Source: Mesorhizobium caraganae (GTDB lineage Bacteria; Pseudomonadota; Alphaproteobacteria; Rhizobiales; Rhizobiaceae). Taken from it: a stretch of DNA of 64,000 nt. The translations under genes were made by a program, and so were the position numbers. Shown in pieces: positions 44,507-52,732 of this stretch. Position 1 is the first letter of the stretch. The number at the start of each line of letters is the position of its first letter. Under the pieces are notes generated by a model, which saw nothing but the letters and a program-made list of their open reading frames with translations, was not told the DNA's origin and did not search any database. The stretch covers positions 62,001 to 126,000 of the forward strand of contig NZ_JAFCGY010000004.1 in NCBI RefSeq assembly GCF_016836705.1. The letters run 5' to 3'.

Positions 44507-46081
44507 TCAAGTGAAGGCGTCGGCCATCGACGCCTTCTTCGTTGCGATGTAGTCCTTCAACCCGTCGTCGATACCCGGATCGAGATAAGGCGCCTCGTAG
44601 CTTTCCAGCCAGCGGCGGGCGAGCTCGTTGGCGCGTTGCGGCGCGGTCTTTTCGCCCTCGGCCAGCCACTGCTCGTAGGAATTATTGTCGGCGATGCTGG
44701 AACGGTAGAAGGCGGTCTGGAAATTCGCCTGCGTGTGGTCGCAGCCGAGATAGTGGCTGCCCGGACCGACCTGGCGGATGGCGTCCATCGCCTGGCCATT
44801 TTCCGACAGGTCGACGCCCTCGGCGAATTTCTGCTGCATGCCGAGCTGGTCGATGTCCATCATGAATTTTTCGTAGCAGGACGCCAGTCCGCCTTCGAGC
44901 CAGCCGGCCGAATGCAGCACGAAATTGGTGCCGGCCAGGATGGTCGAGTTCAGCGTGTTGGCGCTTTCATAGGCGGCTTGTGCGTCCGGAACCTTGGACG
45001 CGCAAAGCGAGCCGCCGGTGCGGAACGGCAGGCCGAGCCGGCGCGCTAGCTGTGCGGCGCCATAGGAGACCAGCGACGGCTCCGGCGTGCCGAAGGTTGG
45101 CGCACCCGACTGCATCGAGATCGACGAGGCGAAGGTGCCGAACAGCACCGGCGCACCGGGCCGGATCAGCTGCGTGAACGACGCGCCGGCGAGCACCTCT
45201 GCCAGAACCTGCGTCAACGTGCCGGCGACGGTCACCGGGCTCATCGCGCCGGCAAGGATGAAGGGCGTGACGATGCAGGCCTGGTTGTGGCGGGAATAGA
45301 CTTTCAGCGCGCCCAGCATGGTCTCGTCGAACACCATCGGCGAGTTGGCGTTGATCAGGCTGGTCAGCACCGTGTTGTTTTCGACGAAATCGTCGCCGAA
45401 CACGATCTTGGCCATGGCGACCGTGTCTTCGGCCCGCTCCGGCGCCGTCACCGACCCCATGAAAGGCTTGTCGGAATACTTTATGTGCGAATAGACCATG
45501 TCGAGATGGCGCTTGTTGACCGGCACGTCGACCGGCTCGCACACCGTGCCGCCGGAATGATGGATCGACGGCGCCATGTAGGCGAGCTTCACGAAATTCT
45601 GGAAATCCTCGATCGTTGCGTAGCGCCTGACACCGTCGAGATCGCGCACGAAGGGCGGGCCGTAGACAGGCGCGAAGACGGTGGCGTTGCCGCCGATCTG
45701 CACCGAACGCTCGGAATTGCGCGCATGCTGGGTGTAGATGGGCGGCGCGGTCTTGAGCAGCGAACGGCACAGGCCCTTGGGAAAATGCACGCGCTCGCCC
45801 TTGACGTCGGCGCCGGCGTCTTTCCACAGCTGCAGCGCCTCGGCGTCGTCGCGAAAGATGATGCCGATCTCTTCCAGCACCGTATCGGTGTTGTTTTCGA
45901 TAATCGCCAGGCCTTCCTCGTTGAGGACCTCATAGATGTTGATCTTGCGCTTGATGTAGGTGAGCTGCGTGCCCGGTCCGCCGCCCGAGCGCGCCGCGCG
46001 CCTTGCCGCCGCGCCGCCGCTGGCCGCACGCCCGCGTCGCGCATTGGACGCTTCCTGGTCGACTGACGCGTTCTCACTCAT
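44507..46081 (-). CDS. MttB-family (COG5598) amine methyltransferase, non-pyrrolysine, paralogue 2
   Basis: A 524-residue homologue of the mttB-1 product. It keeps IVTPFILAGAMSPVTVAG (near residue 275) and SAGWLEGGLASCYEKFMMDIDQLG (near 405). The N-terminal 40 residues are basic and Ala/Gly-rich, as in mttB-1. No in-frame amber codon is present. It is divergent from the corrinoid protein gene, 260 nt away, with NGTCGCWW repeats between. The pair should form the first methyl-transfer step of the route. Confidence 0.87.
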   Translation of the reverse strand: MSENASVDQEASNARRGRAASGGAAARRAARSGGGPGTQLTYIKRKINIYEVLNEEGLAIIENNTDTVLEEIGIIFRDDAEALQLWKDAGADVKGERVHFPKGLCRSLLKTAPPIYTQHARNSERSVQIGGNATVFAPVYGPPFVRDLDGVRRYATIEDFQNFVKLAYMAPSIHHSGGTVCEPVDVPVNKRHLDMVYSHIKYSDKPFMGSVTAPERAEDTVAMAKIVFGDDFVENNTVLTSLINANSPMVFDETMLGALKVYSRHNQACIVTPFILAGAMSPVTVAGTLTQVLAEVLAGASFTQLIRPGAPVLFGTFASSISMQSGAPTFGTPEPSLVSYGAAQLARRLGLPFRTGGSLCASKVPDAQAAYESANTLNSTILAGTNFVLHSAGWLEGGLASCYEKFMMDIDQLGMQQKFAEGVDLSENGQAMDAIRQVGPGSHYLGCDHTQANFQTAFYRSSIADNNSYEQWLAEGEKTAPQRANELARRWLESYEAPYLDPGIDDGLKDYIATKKASMADAFT

Positions 46082-46181
46082 GATCGTTTTCCCTAAAAAC
46101 CGTTTGCGGCCGCATATCGCAGCTTCTCGCCCGGATCGTAGCCATGCACCCTATTCGAAACGGCCCGTCAGCGCCAACGCC

Positions 46182-46247
46182 TGTCGCAAAATCGACAAGA
46201 ATTCCAATAGATTTGCGGTCGCTTTCCTTTTGCGGGAAGTCGCAAAT
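46182..46247 (+). promoter_or_regulatory. NGTCGCWW repeats between mttB-2 and the corrinoid gene
   Basis: TGTCGCAA (46182-46189), GGTCGCTT (46217-46224) and AGTCGCAA (46238-46245) are in the same orientation. They lie 100 nt from the mttB-2 start and 94 nt from the corrinoid start, suited to control of both. Confidence 0.5.
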
Positions 46248-46341
46248 CAGCTATGGATACCTGCCCCCGCCGGGTTAGGTATTGACGCGATAAATTTGAG
46301 CCGCCGCGATCTCATCCCGCGCGGCAAGGAGCCTGAGAAAA

Positions 46342-47040
46342 ATGTCCGACGACGAGATCATCCTCTCCGAGCTTTCCGACGACGAGTTGGTGCAGCAGAT
46401 GCACGACGATCTCTATGACGGGCTGAAGGAAGAGATCGAGGAAGGCACCAACATCCTGCTCGAGCGCGGTTGGGCGCCCTACAAGGTGCTGACCGAAGCG
46501 CTGGTCGAAGGCATGCGCATCGTCGGCGAGGATTTTCGCGACGGCATCCTGTTCGTTCCCGAAGTGCTGCTGTCTGCCAACGCCATGAAGGCCGGCATGT
46601 TCATCCTACGCCCGCTGCTCGCCGCCACCGGCGCACCCAAGCAGGGCAAGATGGTCATCGGCACCGTCAAGGGCGACATCCACGACATCGGCAAGAACCT
46701 CGTCGGCATGATGATGGAAGGCGCTGGCTTCGACGTCATCGACCTCGGCATCAACAATGCGGTCGAGAAATACCTCGACGCCATCGAGCAGCACCAGCCC
46801 GACATCATCGGCATGTCGGCGCTTTTGACCACGACCATGCCCTATATGAAGGTCGTCATCGACACGATGAAGGAAAAGGGCATTCGCGACGACTACGTCG
46901 TGCTGGTCGGCGGGGCGCCACTCAACGAGGAATTCGGCAAGGCCGTCGGCGCCGACGCCTATTGCCGCGACGCGGCAGTGGCGGTCGAGACGGCCAAGGA
47001 CTTCATGAAGCGCAAGCACAACGTGCGCGCTTCAGCCTGA
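46342..47040 (+). CDS. corrinoid (B12-binding) methyl-carrier protein, MtgC-like
   Basis: A 232-residue protein with an N-terminal helical cap (residues 10-95) and a Rossmann-type cobalamin domain. The DxHxxG motif is exact: Asp112, His114 and Gly117 in VKGDIHDIGKN. Later SALLTTTMPYM and GGAPLNEEFG are the usual cobalamin-tail contacts. The cobalt would be methylated by MttB and demethylated by the methyl-THF-type methyltransferase. It is the only corrinoid protein in the window, so both MttB paralogues may share it. AAGGAG lies upstream of ATG 46342. A terminator follows. Confidence 0.92.
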   Translation: MSDDEIILSELSDDELVQQMHDDLYDGLKEEIEEGTNILLERGWAPYKVLTEALVEGMRIVGEDFRDGILFVPEVLLSANAMKAGMFILRPLLAATGAPKQGKMVIGTVKGDIHDIGKNLVGMMMEGAGFDVIDLGINNAVEKYLDAIEQHQPDIIGMSALLTTTMPYMKVVIDTMKEKGIRDDYVVLVGGAPLNEEFGKAVGADAYCRDAAVAVETAKDFMKRKHNVRASA

Positions 47041-47070
47041 TTTTCTTCAGCAAGGCGTCTGGCCAGAATC

Positions 47071-47099
47071 AAAGCCGCGCCTTGCAGCGCGGCTTTTTT
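47071..47099 (+). terminator. Rho-independent terminator after the corrinoid gene
   Basis: 10-bp arms AAAGCCGCGC and GCGCGGCTTT with a six-base loop, followed by TTTT. It separates the corrinoid gene from the DUF1638 gene. Confidence 0.88.
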
Positions 47100-47132
47100 G
47101 TTACCAGATGTTGGTGACAGAGGGTCCGCGTG

Positions 47133-47273
47133 TCAGGGTTTGGTGACGGTGTCATCGATGGCTTTCGCGGTCGATTTGAGATCCCGGCCGACGCCGCGGA
47201 CGGTGTTGGCGCAGGCCGTAAGCGCCAGGGCGCAGGCAAGGATTGCAATCGGCGCAACGCGTAACAGTTTCAT
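47133..47273 (-). CDS. entericidin A/B-like lipoprotein
   Basis: A 46-residue small lipoprotein. It has a lipoprotein signal (MKLLRVAPIAILACALALTAC) with lipobox LTAC, then ANTVRGVGRDLKSTAKAIDDTV, the typical entericidin tail. The mature peptide would be anchored to the outer or inner membrane. ATG 47273 is used in preference to an in-frame upstream start. Entericidins form a toxin/antidote-like pair in E. coli, but here only one copy is present. Confidence 0.8.
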   Translation of the reverse strand: MKLLRVAPIAILACALALTACANTVRGVGRDLKSTAKAIDDTVTKP

Positions 47274-47338
47274 GGACGGTTTATCCCTCTCTCGATAGAT
47301 TCGCCCCACAGCAACAAAGGCCGCTTCGACCGGGTTCC

Positions 47339-47968
47339 ATGGCAAGGATGCAAAAAACGAAACCGAATCAAGACGACAGGCTGCTGGTCATCGCCTGCGG
47401 AATGATTGCGCGCGAAGTTTTGGCCGTCAAGGAGCAGCTCAAGCTCGACCATCTCGACCTGACCTGCCTGCCGGCGGAGTTCCATTTCTTCCCCGACCGC
47501 ATCGCCCCGGCGATGGACAAGGCAATCGAAAAGGCCAAGGCCGAAGGCTATGAGCATATCTTCGTCGGCTATGCCGATTGCGGCACCGGCGGCCTGCTCG
47601 ACCGGGTGCTGGAGAAGCACGGTATCGAGCGCATGGCCGGCCCGCACTGTTTTGCCTTCTATCAGGGCATGGATGCCTACGCGAAGGTCGCCGACGACGA
47701 CATGATGTCGTTCTACATGACCGATTTCCTATGCCGCCAGTTCGACGCCTTCTTCATGAAGCCGCTCGGCCTCGACAAGCATCCGGAGCTGATCAAGGAC
47801 TATTTCGGCAATTACCAGAAGCTGATCTACATCGCCCAGACCGACGATCCCGAACTCGACAAGGTTGCCGAGAAGGCTGCGAAACTGCTCGGCCTCGTCT
47901 ATGAGCGCCGCGCGACCGGCTATGGCGACCTTACAGGCGAACTCGCGCGGGTGGCCGCACACGTCTGA
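47339..47968 (+). CDS. DUF1638 domain protein, associated with corrinoid methyltransferases
   Basis: A 209-residue soluble protein of family DUF1638. Conserved Cys/His positions are CGM (near residue 18), LTCLPAEFHFFPDRI (near 40), YADCGTGG (near 80) and GPHCFAFYQG (near 101), suggesting metal binding. Genes of this family commonly lie next to MttB and corrinoid genes in alphaproteobacteria. Its role is not known: it could assist corrinoid loading or reactivation. ATG 47339 is used; ATG 47348 is equally possible. Confidence 0.75.
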   Translation: MARMQKTKPNQDDRLLVIACGMIAREVLAVKEQLKLDHLDLTCLPAEFHFFPDRIAPAMDKAIEKAKAEGYEHIFVGYADCGTGGLLDRVLEKHGIERMAGPHCFAFYQGMDAYAKVADDDMMSFYMTDFLCRQFDAFFMKPLGLDKHPELIKDYFGNYQKLIYIAQTDDPELDKVAEKAAKLLGLVYERRATGYGDLTGELARVAAHV

Positions 47969-48084
47969 AGCAATTCTCGAGCAGAAACGCTTTCAAGCAC
48001 GGATGACAGGCCGCTGCGAACGGATAAGTTGTGCGCCTCAAGCAAACAGGCTGATTCAGCCATTTGAAACATGGAAAGCCCCCG

Positions 48085-48660
48085 ATGACCCCTCGCCTGC
48101 TGATCGCCGCCCTTGGCTTCCTTTGCTTTGCCCTGCCCGCTTATGCCGACGGCGAGGTGCAGAAGTTGATCACGCCAGCCGACAAGGCGCGGCTCGACAA
48201 ATATGGCGAGACCCGGAAAGCTGCCCTTGAAGAGGCGAAGGCCGGCGACCCGGCCGAGGTTAGCGAGCTCAACGCCTTGCTGGCAAAGCCCCTGGTCGCC
48301 TTTTCCGACAAGGATCTGACCGGCAACTGGCAATGCCGCACCATCAAGGTCGGCGGCATCGGCCCGCTGGTCATCTATGGCTGGTTCAAATGCAAGGTGA
48401 GCGACGACGGCTCCGGCTGGCGGCTGGAAAAGATCAGCGGCTCGCAGCGCACCACGGGCCGTTTCTTCGATCATGGCGAAAAGCGCGCCATCTATCTCGG
48501 TTCCGGTTATGTCAATGACAACAAACCAAAGCGCTATGGCAGCGGTCCGGAAAGCGACCAGGTCGGCTACGCCTTCCGCAACAGCGCCAATGCATGGCGC
48601 ATCGAATTCCCGGCGCCTTATTACGAATCGCATCTCGACATCATGGAATTGAAGCGCTGA
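48085..48660 (+). CDS. DUF4893 domain protein, exported
   Basis: A 191-residue protein with a signal peptide (MTPRLLIAALGFLCFALPAYA) and a DUF4893 domain: TPADKARLDKYGETRKAAL near residue 35, LTGNWQCRTIKVGG near 87, GSQRTTGRFF near 128 and FPAPYYESHLDIMELKR at the end. It acts in the periplasm. Function of the family is unknown. ATG 48085 is chosen over TTG 48064 because it begins the signal peptide. Confidence 0.8.
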   Translation: MTPRLLIAALGFLCFALPAYADGEVQKLITPADKARLDKYGETRKAALEEAKAGDPAEVSELNALLAKPLVAFSDKDLTGNWQCRTIKVGGIGPLVIYGWFKCKVSDDGSGWRLEKISGSQRTTGRFFDHGEKRAIYLGSGYVNDNKPKRYGSGPESDQVGYAFRNSANAWRIEFPAPYYESHLDIMELKR

Positions 48661-48772
48661 TCCCGCTGGCCTCTCACCGGCCGGGCGGTCATCAAGATTT
48701 AACCCCGCCTGGCACAGAATTGAGCCAGGCAGCGCACGGGAAGACGGTTGCGCGCCGGCAAGAAGGCGCGCC

Positions 48773-49555
48773 ATGGCTTCAGCTGACAAGAACAGTGCTG
48801 CGATCGTTGTCGTCACGGAAGGCGGCCCGCACATCTGGGCCATCGTCAACGCCATCGCCGACCGTCTAGGCCCTATCAGCGTCATCCTGGAAAACCCTGA
48901 ATCCAAAAAGCAATTGCTTCTCGGCCGTGCCCGCCGCCAAGGCTGGCTTCAGGCAGTCGGCCAGCTCGGCACGATGGTGCTGACCAGGCTGGGCAAGCGC
49001 TTCTTCGCCGGCCATGCAGCGTGGCTAATTTCCGAGCAGAAACTTGAGACCGAGCCGAAGCCGGGACAAAAGATCATCCATGTCTCCTCGGCCAACGCAG
49101 CCGATTGCCTACAGGCGATCGCCGACATCCGGCCGGGTGTGGTGTTGCTTGCCGGCTGCCGGCTCTTGTCCCGGCAGACGCTGGCGCAAATGCCGTGCCC
49201 GGTGCTCAACTATCACGCTGGCATCGCGCCGAAATACCGCGGCATGAATGGCGGCTACTGGGCCCTGGCCTCCGACGATACGGCAAATTTCGGCACCACG
49301 GTGCATCTGGTCGATGCCGGCGTAGACACAGGCGGCATACTGAAACAGGCGCGCGGCAAGCCCAAGCCCGGCGACACCATTTCGAGCTATGCGTTGCGCC
49401 AGGCAGCATTCTCGCGCGATATCTGCATCGAGGCGGTCCGCGATGCGCTGGCCGGCAAGCTGGCGACCATCAAGCCGGACCTGCCGTCGAAACAATGGTA
49501 CCACCCGACGATCTGGTTCTATCTCTGGACCGGTGTGCGCCGAGGCGTGTGGTAG
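48773..49555 (+). CDS. formyltransferase-fold protein (methionyl-tRNA formyltransferase-like)
   Basis: A 260-residue protein with the formyltransferase core. The catalytic Asn-His-Asp set is visible in LNYHAGIAPKYRGMNGGYWAL (near residue 145) and LVDAGVDTGGIL (near 182). It lacks the C-terminal tRNA-binding domain of Fmt, so it more likely formylates a small metabolite or sugar nucleotide using 10-formyl-THF. It is the second folate-linked gene near the corrinoid cluster, but no partner fixes its substrate. Confidence 0.72.
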   Translation: MASADKNSAAIVVVTEGGPHIWAIVNAIADRLGPISVILENPESKKQLLLGRARRQGWLQAVGQLGTMVLTRLGKRFFAGHAAWLISEQKLETEPKPGQKIIHVSSANAADCLQAIADIRPGVVLLAGCRLLSRQTLAQMPCPVLNYHAGIAPKYRGMNGGYWALASDDTANFGTTVHLVDAGVDTGGILKQARGKPKPGDTISSYALRQAAFSRDICIEAVRDALAGKLATIKPDLPSKQWYHPTIWFYLWTGVRRGVW

Positions 49556-49575
49556 GCGCTGTCAATCTGACGCTT

Positions 49576-49594
49576 TGTATGCTATTGTCATACA
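49576..49594. promoter_or_regulatory. operator candidate of the TacAT module
   Basis: TGTATG-CTATTGT-CATACA, perfect 6-bp arms with a 7-nt spacer, ends 17 nt before the antitoxin start. Typical position for autorepression by the DUF1778 antitoxin. Confidence 0.65.
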
Positions 49595-49611
49595 GAAAGT
49601 GAGTTTTACCG

Positions 49612-49878
49612 ATGTCGAACATGGCCCCCCTCAGCGTCCGCGTCACCTCTGAGGAACGTGACATTCTTGAAGCCGCTGCCAGTCAGGCAAACACCAATCT
49701 CAGTGACTTCATCCGGCGCAAGGCGGTCGAAGCCGCCGAAATGGAAGTGCTGGACGGACGTGTCGTGACGATCCCGGCAGCCGATTGGGAAAAGTTCGAG
49801 GCGTGGGCAAAGTCTTCCCCGAAAACTCTTGCCGGGCTACGGAAGCTCGCTACCTCACGACCTGTATGGCAGGAATGA
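49612..49878 (+). CDS. DUF1778 antitoxin (TacA-like)
   Basis: An 88-residue ribbon-helix-helix antitoxin. Residues 5-45 (LSVRVTSEERDILEAAASQANTNLSDFIRRKAVEAAE) are the DNA-binding domain and the C-terminal tail would wrap and block the toxin. It overlaps the acetyltransferase toxin gene by an ATGA junction, so it is the first gene of a standard TacA-TacT operon. Confidence 0.9.
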   Translation: MSNMAPLSVRVTSEERDILEAAASQANTNLSDFIRRKAVEAAEMEVLDGRVVTIPAADWEKFEAWAKSSPKTLAGLRKLATSRPVWQE

Positions 49879-50381
49879 CGCCTCCTCGGCCTCTTGCGGC
49901 CGATGACGACAGAGACGCCTTCGATTGCGGTCGCGAGTCGCTCAACAACTGGCTTCGCCGTCATGCCTGGAGCAATCAACAGGATGGGACCTCGCGTACC
50001 AACGTCATCTGGGATCTCACGACCGGAGTTATCGCCGCCTATGTCACCTTGAGCACGGGTCAAATCGAGCGAGCCCATCTGCCAAAATCCGCACAACGCA
50101 ACCGCCCCGATCCCATTCCAATCATTTTGCTCGGCCAGCTTGCCGTGGATCGGCGCTATCAAGGTCATGGCTGCGGACGCTCGCTGCTTCTCTTCGCCCT
50201 GAGGACCGCGGTGCGATTTTCAAGGGAAATAGGCTGCTTCGGTGTCCTGACACATCCGCTCGATGATGCCATAAGAGGGTTCTATCGCACCTTCGACTTT
50301 GAAGATCTCCCATTCGACCCAAAACGCAGCATGATTGTTCGGGTCGCGGATTTGAAACAAAATGGCTTCGAAGACGAATGA
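49875..50381 (+). CDS. GNAT acetyltransferase toxin (TacT-like)
   Basis: A 168-residue GNAT toxin that would acetylate aminoacyl-tRNA and stop translation. It opens with the family pattern FDCGRESLNNWLRRHA, has the acetyl-CoA motif QLAVDRRYQGHGCGRSLL (near residue 90) and the catalytic Tyr in GFYRTFDFEDLP (near 138). ATG 49875 overlaps the antitoxin stop; ATG 49866 is an alternative. The module looks intact. Confidence 0.88.
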   Translation: MTPPRPLAADDDRDAFDCGRESLNNWLRRHAWSNQQDGTSRTNVIWDLTTGVIAAYVTLSTGQIERAHLPKSAQRNRPDPIPIILLGQLAVDRRYQGHGCGRSLLLFALRTAVRFSREIGCFGVLTHPLDDAIRGFYRTFDFEDLPFDPKRSMIVRVADLKQNGFEDE

Positions 50382-50499
50382 TGACGCTGTTGGAAAAAGC
50401 GGCGATGTTTCACCCTACCAGACGGTTTGTAGGCACCCTCTTACCGTCGCCTCAGGCCATCCCAGCCCGCAACAAAGTCAAAGATTCTCGCCTTTCTTT

Positions 50500-50523
50500 T
50501 TGCGACGTCCAATAGCGTCGCTT
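50500..50523. promoter_or_regulatory. inverted NGTCGCWW pair upstream of the folate operon
   Basis: TTGCGACG (50500-50507) and CGTCGCTT (50516-50523) face each other with 8 nt between, 137 nt upstream of the first gene of the operon (50661). Confidence 0.45.
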
Positions 50524-50660
50524 TTGAATGCGCGCGCGTCGTCCCATAACAAGCAGCCCCACCGCGCATCCGGCAATGCTCGCTCCTGCTGAATAGAGTG
50601 GCCGAGCGTCCTTCCTGCGTCCAAGCGGACGCACTGCGCTCGGCAGGGAGTGAGAATTTC

Positions 50661-50963
50661 ATGGCCGATCTGATCGTCGTCTACTGGCGCGACATCCCAG
50701 CCCAGGTCATCGTCAAGAAAGGCCGGCAGAACGCCAAGCGCGAACTGCCGCTGCGCTTCACCGAGGCGATCGACATGTGCGCCATGCGCACCGGCGCCGG
50801 CGGCACCGACGATTATCTCGCCGAATGGCGCAAGGCCGATCCGGTTCCGGTCGGCGACGATCTCGAGGCCGAGGTCGAGAAGGCTTTCAGCGACATCGAC
50901 GCGAAATACGACCGCGAGCGGCTGGTCGCTCTGGTCAAGGCGGGCGGGAAAGAAAATGTCTGA
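50661..50963 (+). CDS. virulence-factor-domain small protein, first gene of the methyl-THF operon
   Basis: A 100-residue protein of the family labelled Virulence_fact (PF13769): MADLIVVYWRDIPAQVIVKKGRQNAKREL, then TEAIDMCAMRTGAGGTDDYLAEWR. It is a small alpha/beta protein with no transmembrane helix. The name comes from an old plant-pathogen assignment and does not describe the function here. Genes of this family often precede MetV/MetF-like genes, so a role in the folate-corrinoid system is likely. It overlaps the next gene by 8 nt. Confidence 0.75.
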   Translation: MADLIVVYWRDIPAQVIVKKGRQNAKRELPLRFTEAIDMCAMRTGAGGTDDYLAEWRKADPVPVGDDLEAEVEKAFSDIDAKYDRERLVALVKAGGKENV

Positions 50964-51567
50964 AACCACTCCTGCCAAAGAAGGCCCGACGGTTACCCAG
51001 GCCACCCTGGTCAAGAAGGCAGCGCCGAAATCCGACTACAAGCCGGCCGATGTGTCGCCGCAGCGGCGCGTGCAGCGCTCGTTTGCAGTCAGGCTGTGGT
51101 CGGTCCGGCATTCGCGCCTGCTCGAATGGTTCTATTCTCGGTTCGCCGACATGTTCCTGCTTCTCCATCCTTTGTGGAAAGGCCTTGGCTACGGGCGGGT
51201 CGAGGCCCCGATCAAGTTTGTCGAAAAACGCGTCAAAGGCTTCATGTTCGACTGCCGCATGTGCGGCCAGTGCGTGTTGTCCTCGACCGGCATGTCGTGC
51301 CCGATGAACTGCCCGAAGCAGTTGCGCAACGGCCCCTGCGGCGGCGTGCGCGCCAATGGCAATTGCGAGGTCGAGCCCGACATGCCTTGCGTCTGGGTCA
51401 AGGCCTGGGAAGGCTCCAAGAACATGGTGCATGGCGACAAGATCCTCGACGTGCAAAAGCCCGTCGACCAGTCGCTACGGGAAACCTCAGCCTGGCTGCG
51501 GGTGACCGCGCAGTCGGCGGCAGCCCGCGAAGCTGCGGCCAATGCCAAGACCGGAGCCGCCGCATGA
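50956..51567 (+). CDS. MTHFR C-terminal-domain protein (MetV-like zinc protein)
   Basis: A 203-residue protein. Its hallmark is a Cys-rich block CRMCGQCVLSSTGMSCPMNC (near residue 95), then GPCGGVRANGNCEVEPDMPC, which matches PF12225, the MetV subunit of MetVF in acetogens where the Cys bind zinc or Fe-S. N-terminal residues 1-40 are basic and disordered. It precedes the MetF-like gene with an ATGA overlap, as in MetVF. It may help MetF oxidise methyl-THF. Start ATG 50956. Confidence 0.8.
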   Translation: MSETTPAKEGPTVTQATLVKKAAPKSDYKPADVSPQRRVQRSFAVRLWSVRHSRLLEWFYSRFADMFLLLHPLWKGLGYGRVEAPIKFVEKRVKGFMFDCRMCGQCVLSSTGMSCPMNCPKQLRNGPCGGVRANGNCEVEPDMPCVWVKAWEGSKNMVHGDKILDVQKPVDQSLRETSAWLRVTAQSAAAREAAANAKTGAAA

Positions 51568-52655
51568 TCGCCCGCCAGCGCGACGAGAACCCGGCCGGCA
51601 TCCATCTGCCGCTCGATCCCCTGCCCGGCCACTCCTCACGCGGCCGGCTGGAGCGCGTGCTGCGGCGCGGCGAATTCGCCGTCACCACCGAGCTCAACCC
51701 GCCCGACAGCGCCGATCCGGAAGACGTCTACAACCGGGCCAAGATCTTCGACGGATGGGTCGACGCCATCAATGCCGTCGATGCCTCCGGCGCCAACTGC
51801 CATATGTCCTCGGTCGGCATCTGCGCGCTTTTGACCCGCATGGGCTATGCCCCGATCATGCAGATCGCCTGCCGCGACAGGAACCGCATTGCCATCCAGG
51901 GCGATGTGCTGGGTGGTGCGGCGATGGGCGTCGCCAACATGCTGTGCCTCACCGGCGACGGTGTGCAGGCCGGCGACCAGCCCGGCGCCAAGCCGGTGTT
52001 CGATCTGGATTCCATGTCGCTGCTCGAAACCTGCCGCATCATGCGCGACAACGGCAAGTTCCTGTCCGGCCGCAAGCTGACGACACCGCCGCAGATCTTC
52101 CTCGGTGCCGCCGTCAATCCGTTTGCGCCGCCCTTCGATTTCCGTCCGATCCATCTCGGCAAGAAGATCGCTGCCGGCGCGCAGTTCGTGCAGACGCAGT
52201 ACTGTTTCGACGTGCCGATGTTCAAAACCTTCATGCAGAAGGCGCGCGATCTCGGCCACACCGAAAAGGTGTTCATCCTGTGCGGCGTCGGCCCGCTGGC
52301 CTCGGCCAAGACGGCCAAATGGATCCGCTCCAACGTGCCCGGCATCCATATCCCGGACGCCATCATCAAGCGGCTGGAAGGCGCCCAGGACCAGAAGAAG
52401 GAAGGCAAGCAGCTCTGCATCGACATCATCAACGAGGTGAAGGAAATCGCCGGCGTCGCCGGCGTCCACGTGATGGCCTATCGCCAGGAGGAATATGTCG
52501 CCGAGATCGTCGATGAATCGGGCGTGCTGAAGGGCCGCCAGCCGTGGAAACGCGAGATCCGCCGCGACGACCAGATGGTCGCCGACCGGCTCGACCACAT
52601 ATTGCATGACGAGATTACCGAAACGCAGGTGGACATGGTAAAGACCGCGCACTAA
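51564..52655 (+). CDS. methylenetetrahydrofolate reductase-like protein (MetF-like)
   Basis: A 363-residue TIM-barrel flavoprotein related to MTHFR. The barrel begins with FAVTTELNPPDSADPEDVY (near residue 40); ANMLCLTGDG (near 128) is the flavin/folate loop, and QFVQTQYCFDVPMF (near 210) contains the Gln that contacts folate. It lies between MetV-like and methyltransferase genes and would run in the oxidative direction, converting methyl-THF to methylene-THF after methyl transfer. It is longer than E. coli MetF by about 70 residues. ATG 51564 overlaps the metV-like stop (ATGA). Confidence 0.87.
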   Translation: MIARQRDENPAGIHLPLDPLPGHSSRGRLERVLRRGEFAVTTELNPPDSADPEDVYNRAKIFDGWVDAINAVDASGANCHMSSVGICALLTRMGYAPIMQIACRDRNRIAIQGDVLGGAAMGVANMLCLTGDGVQAGDQPGAKPVFDLDSMSLLETCRIMRDNGKFLSGRKLTTPPQIFLGAAVNPFAPPFDFRPIHLGKKIAAGAQFVQTQYCFDVPMFKTFMQKARDLGHTEKVFILCGVGPLASAKTAKWIRSNVPGIHIPDAIIKRLEGAQDQKKEGKQLCIDIINEVKEIAGVAGVHVMAYRQEEYVAEIVDESGVLKGRQPWKREIRRDDQMVADRLDHILHDEITETQVDMVKTAH

Positions 52656-52694
52656 GCCCGGCCGAGCACCAGACCCTGGAACGAAACCAGACAC

Positions 52695-52717
52695 GATATA
52701 AAGAAGCACTTTATATC
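52695..52717. promoter_or_regulatory. perfect palindrome upstream of the methyl-THF methyltransferase gene
   Basis: GATATAAAG-AAGCA-CTTTATATC, perfect 9-bp arms and 5-nt spacer, ends 15 nt before ATG 52733. It matches the palindrome upstream of bmt (37241-37262). Confidence 0.65.
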
Positions 52718-52732
52718 AGGCGGAGAGACTTC

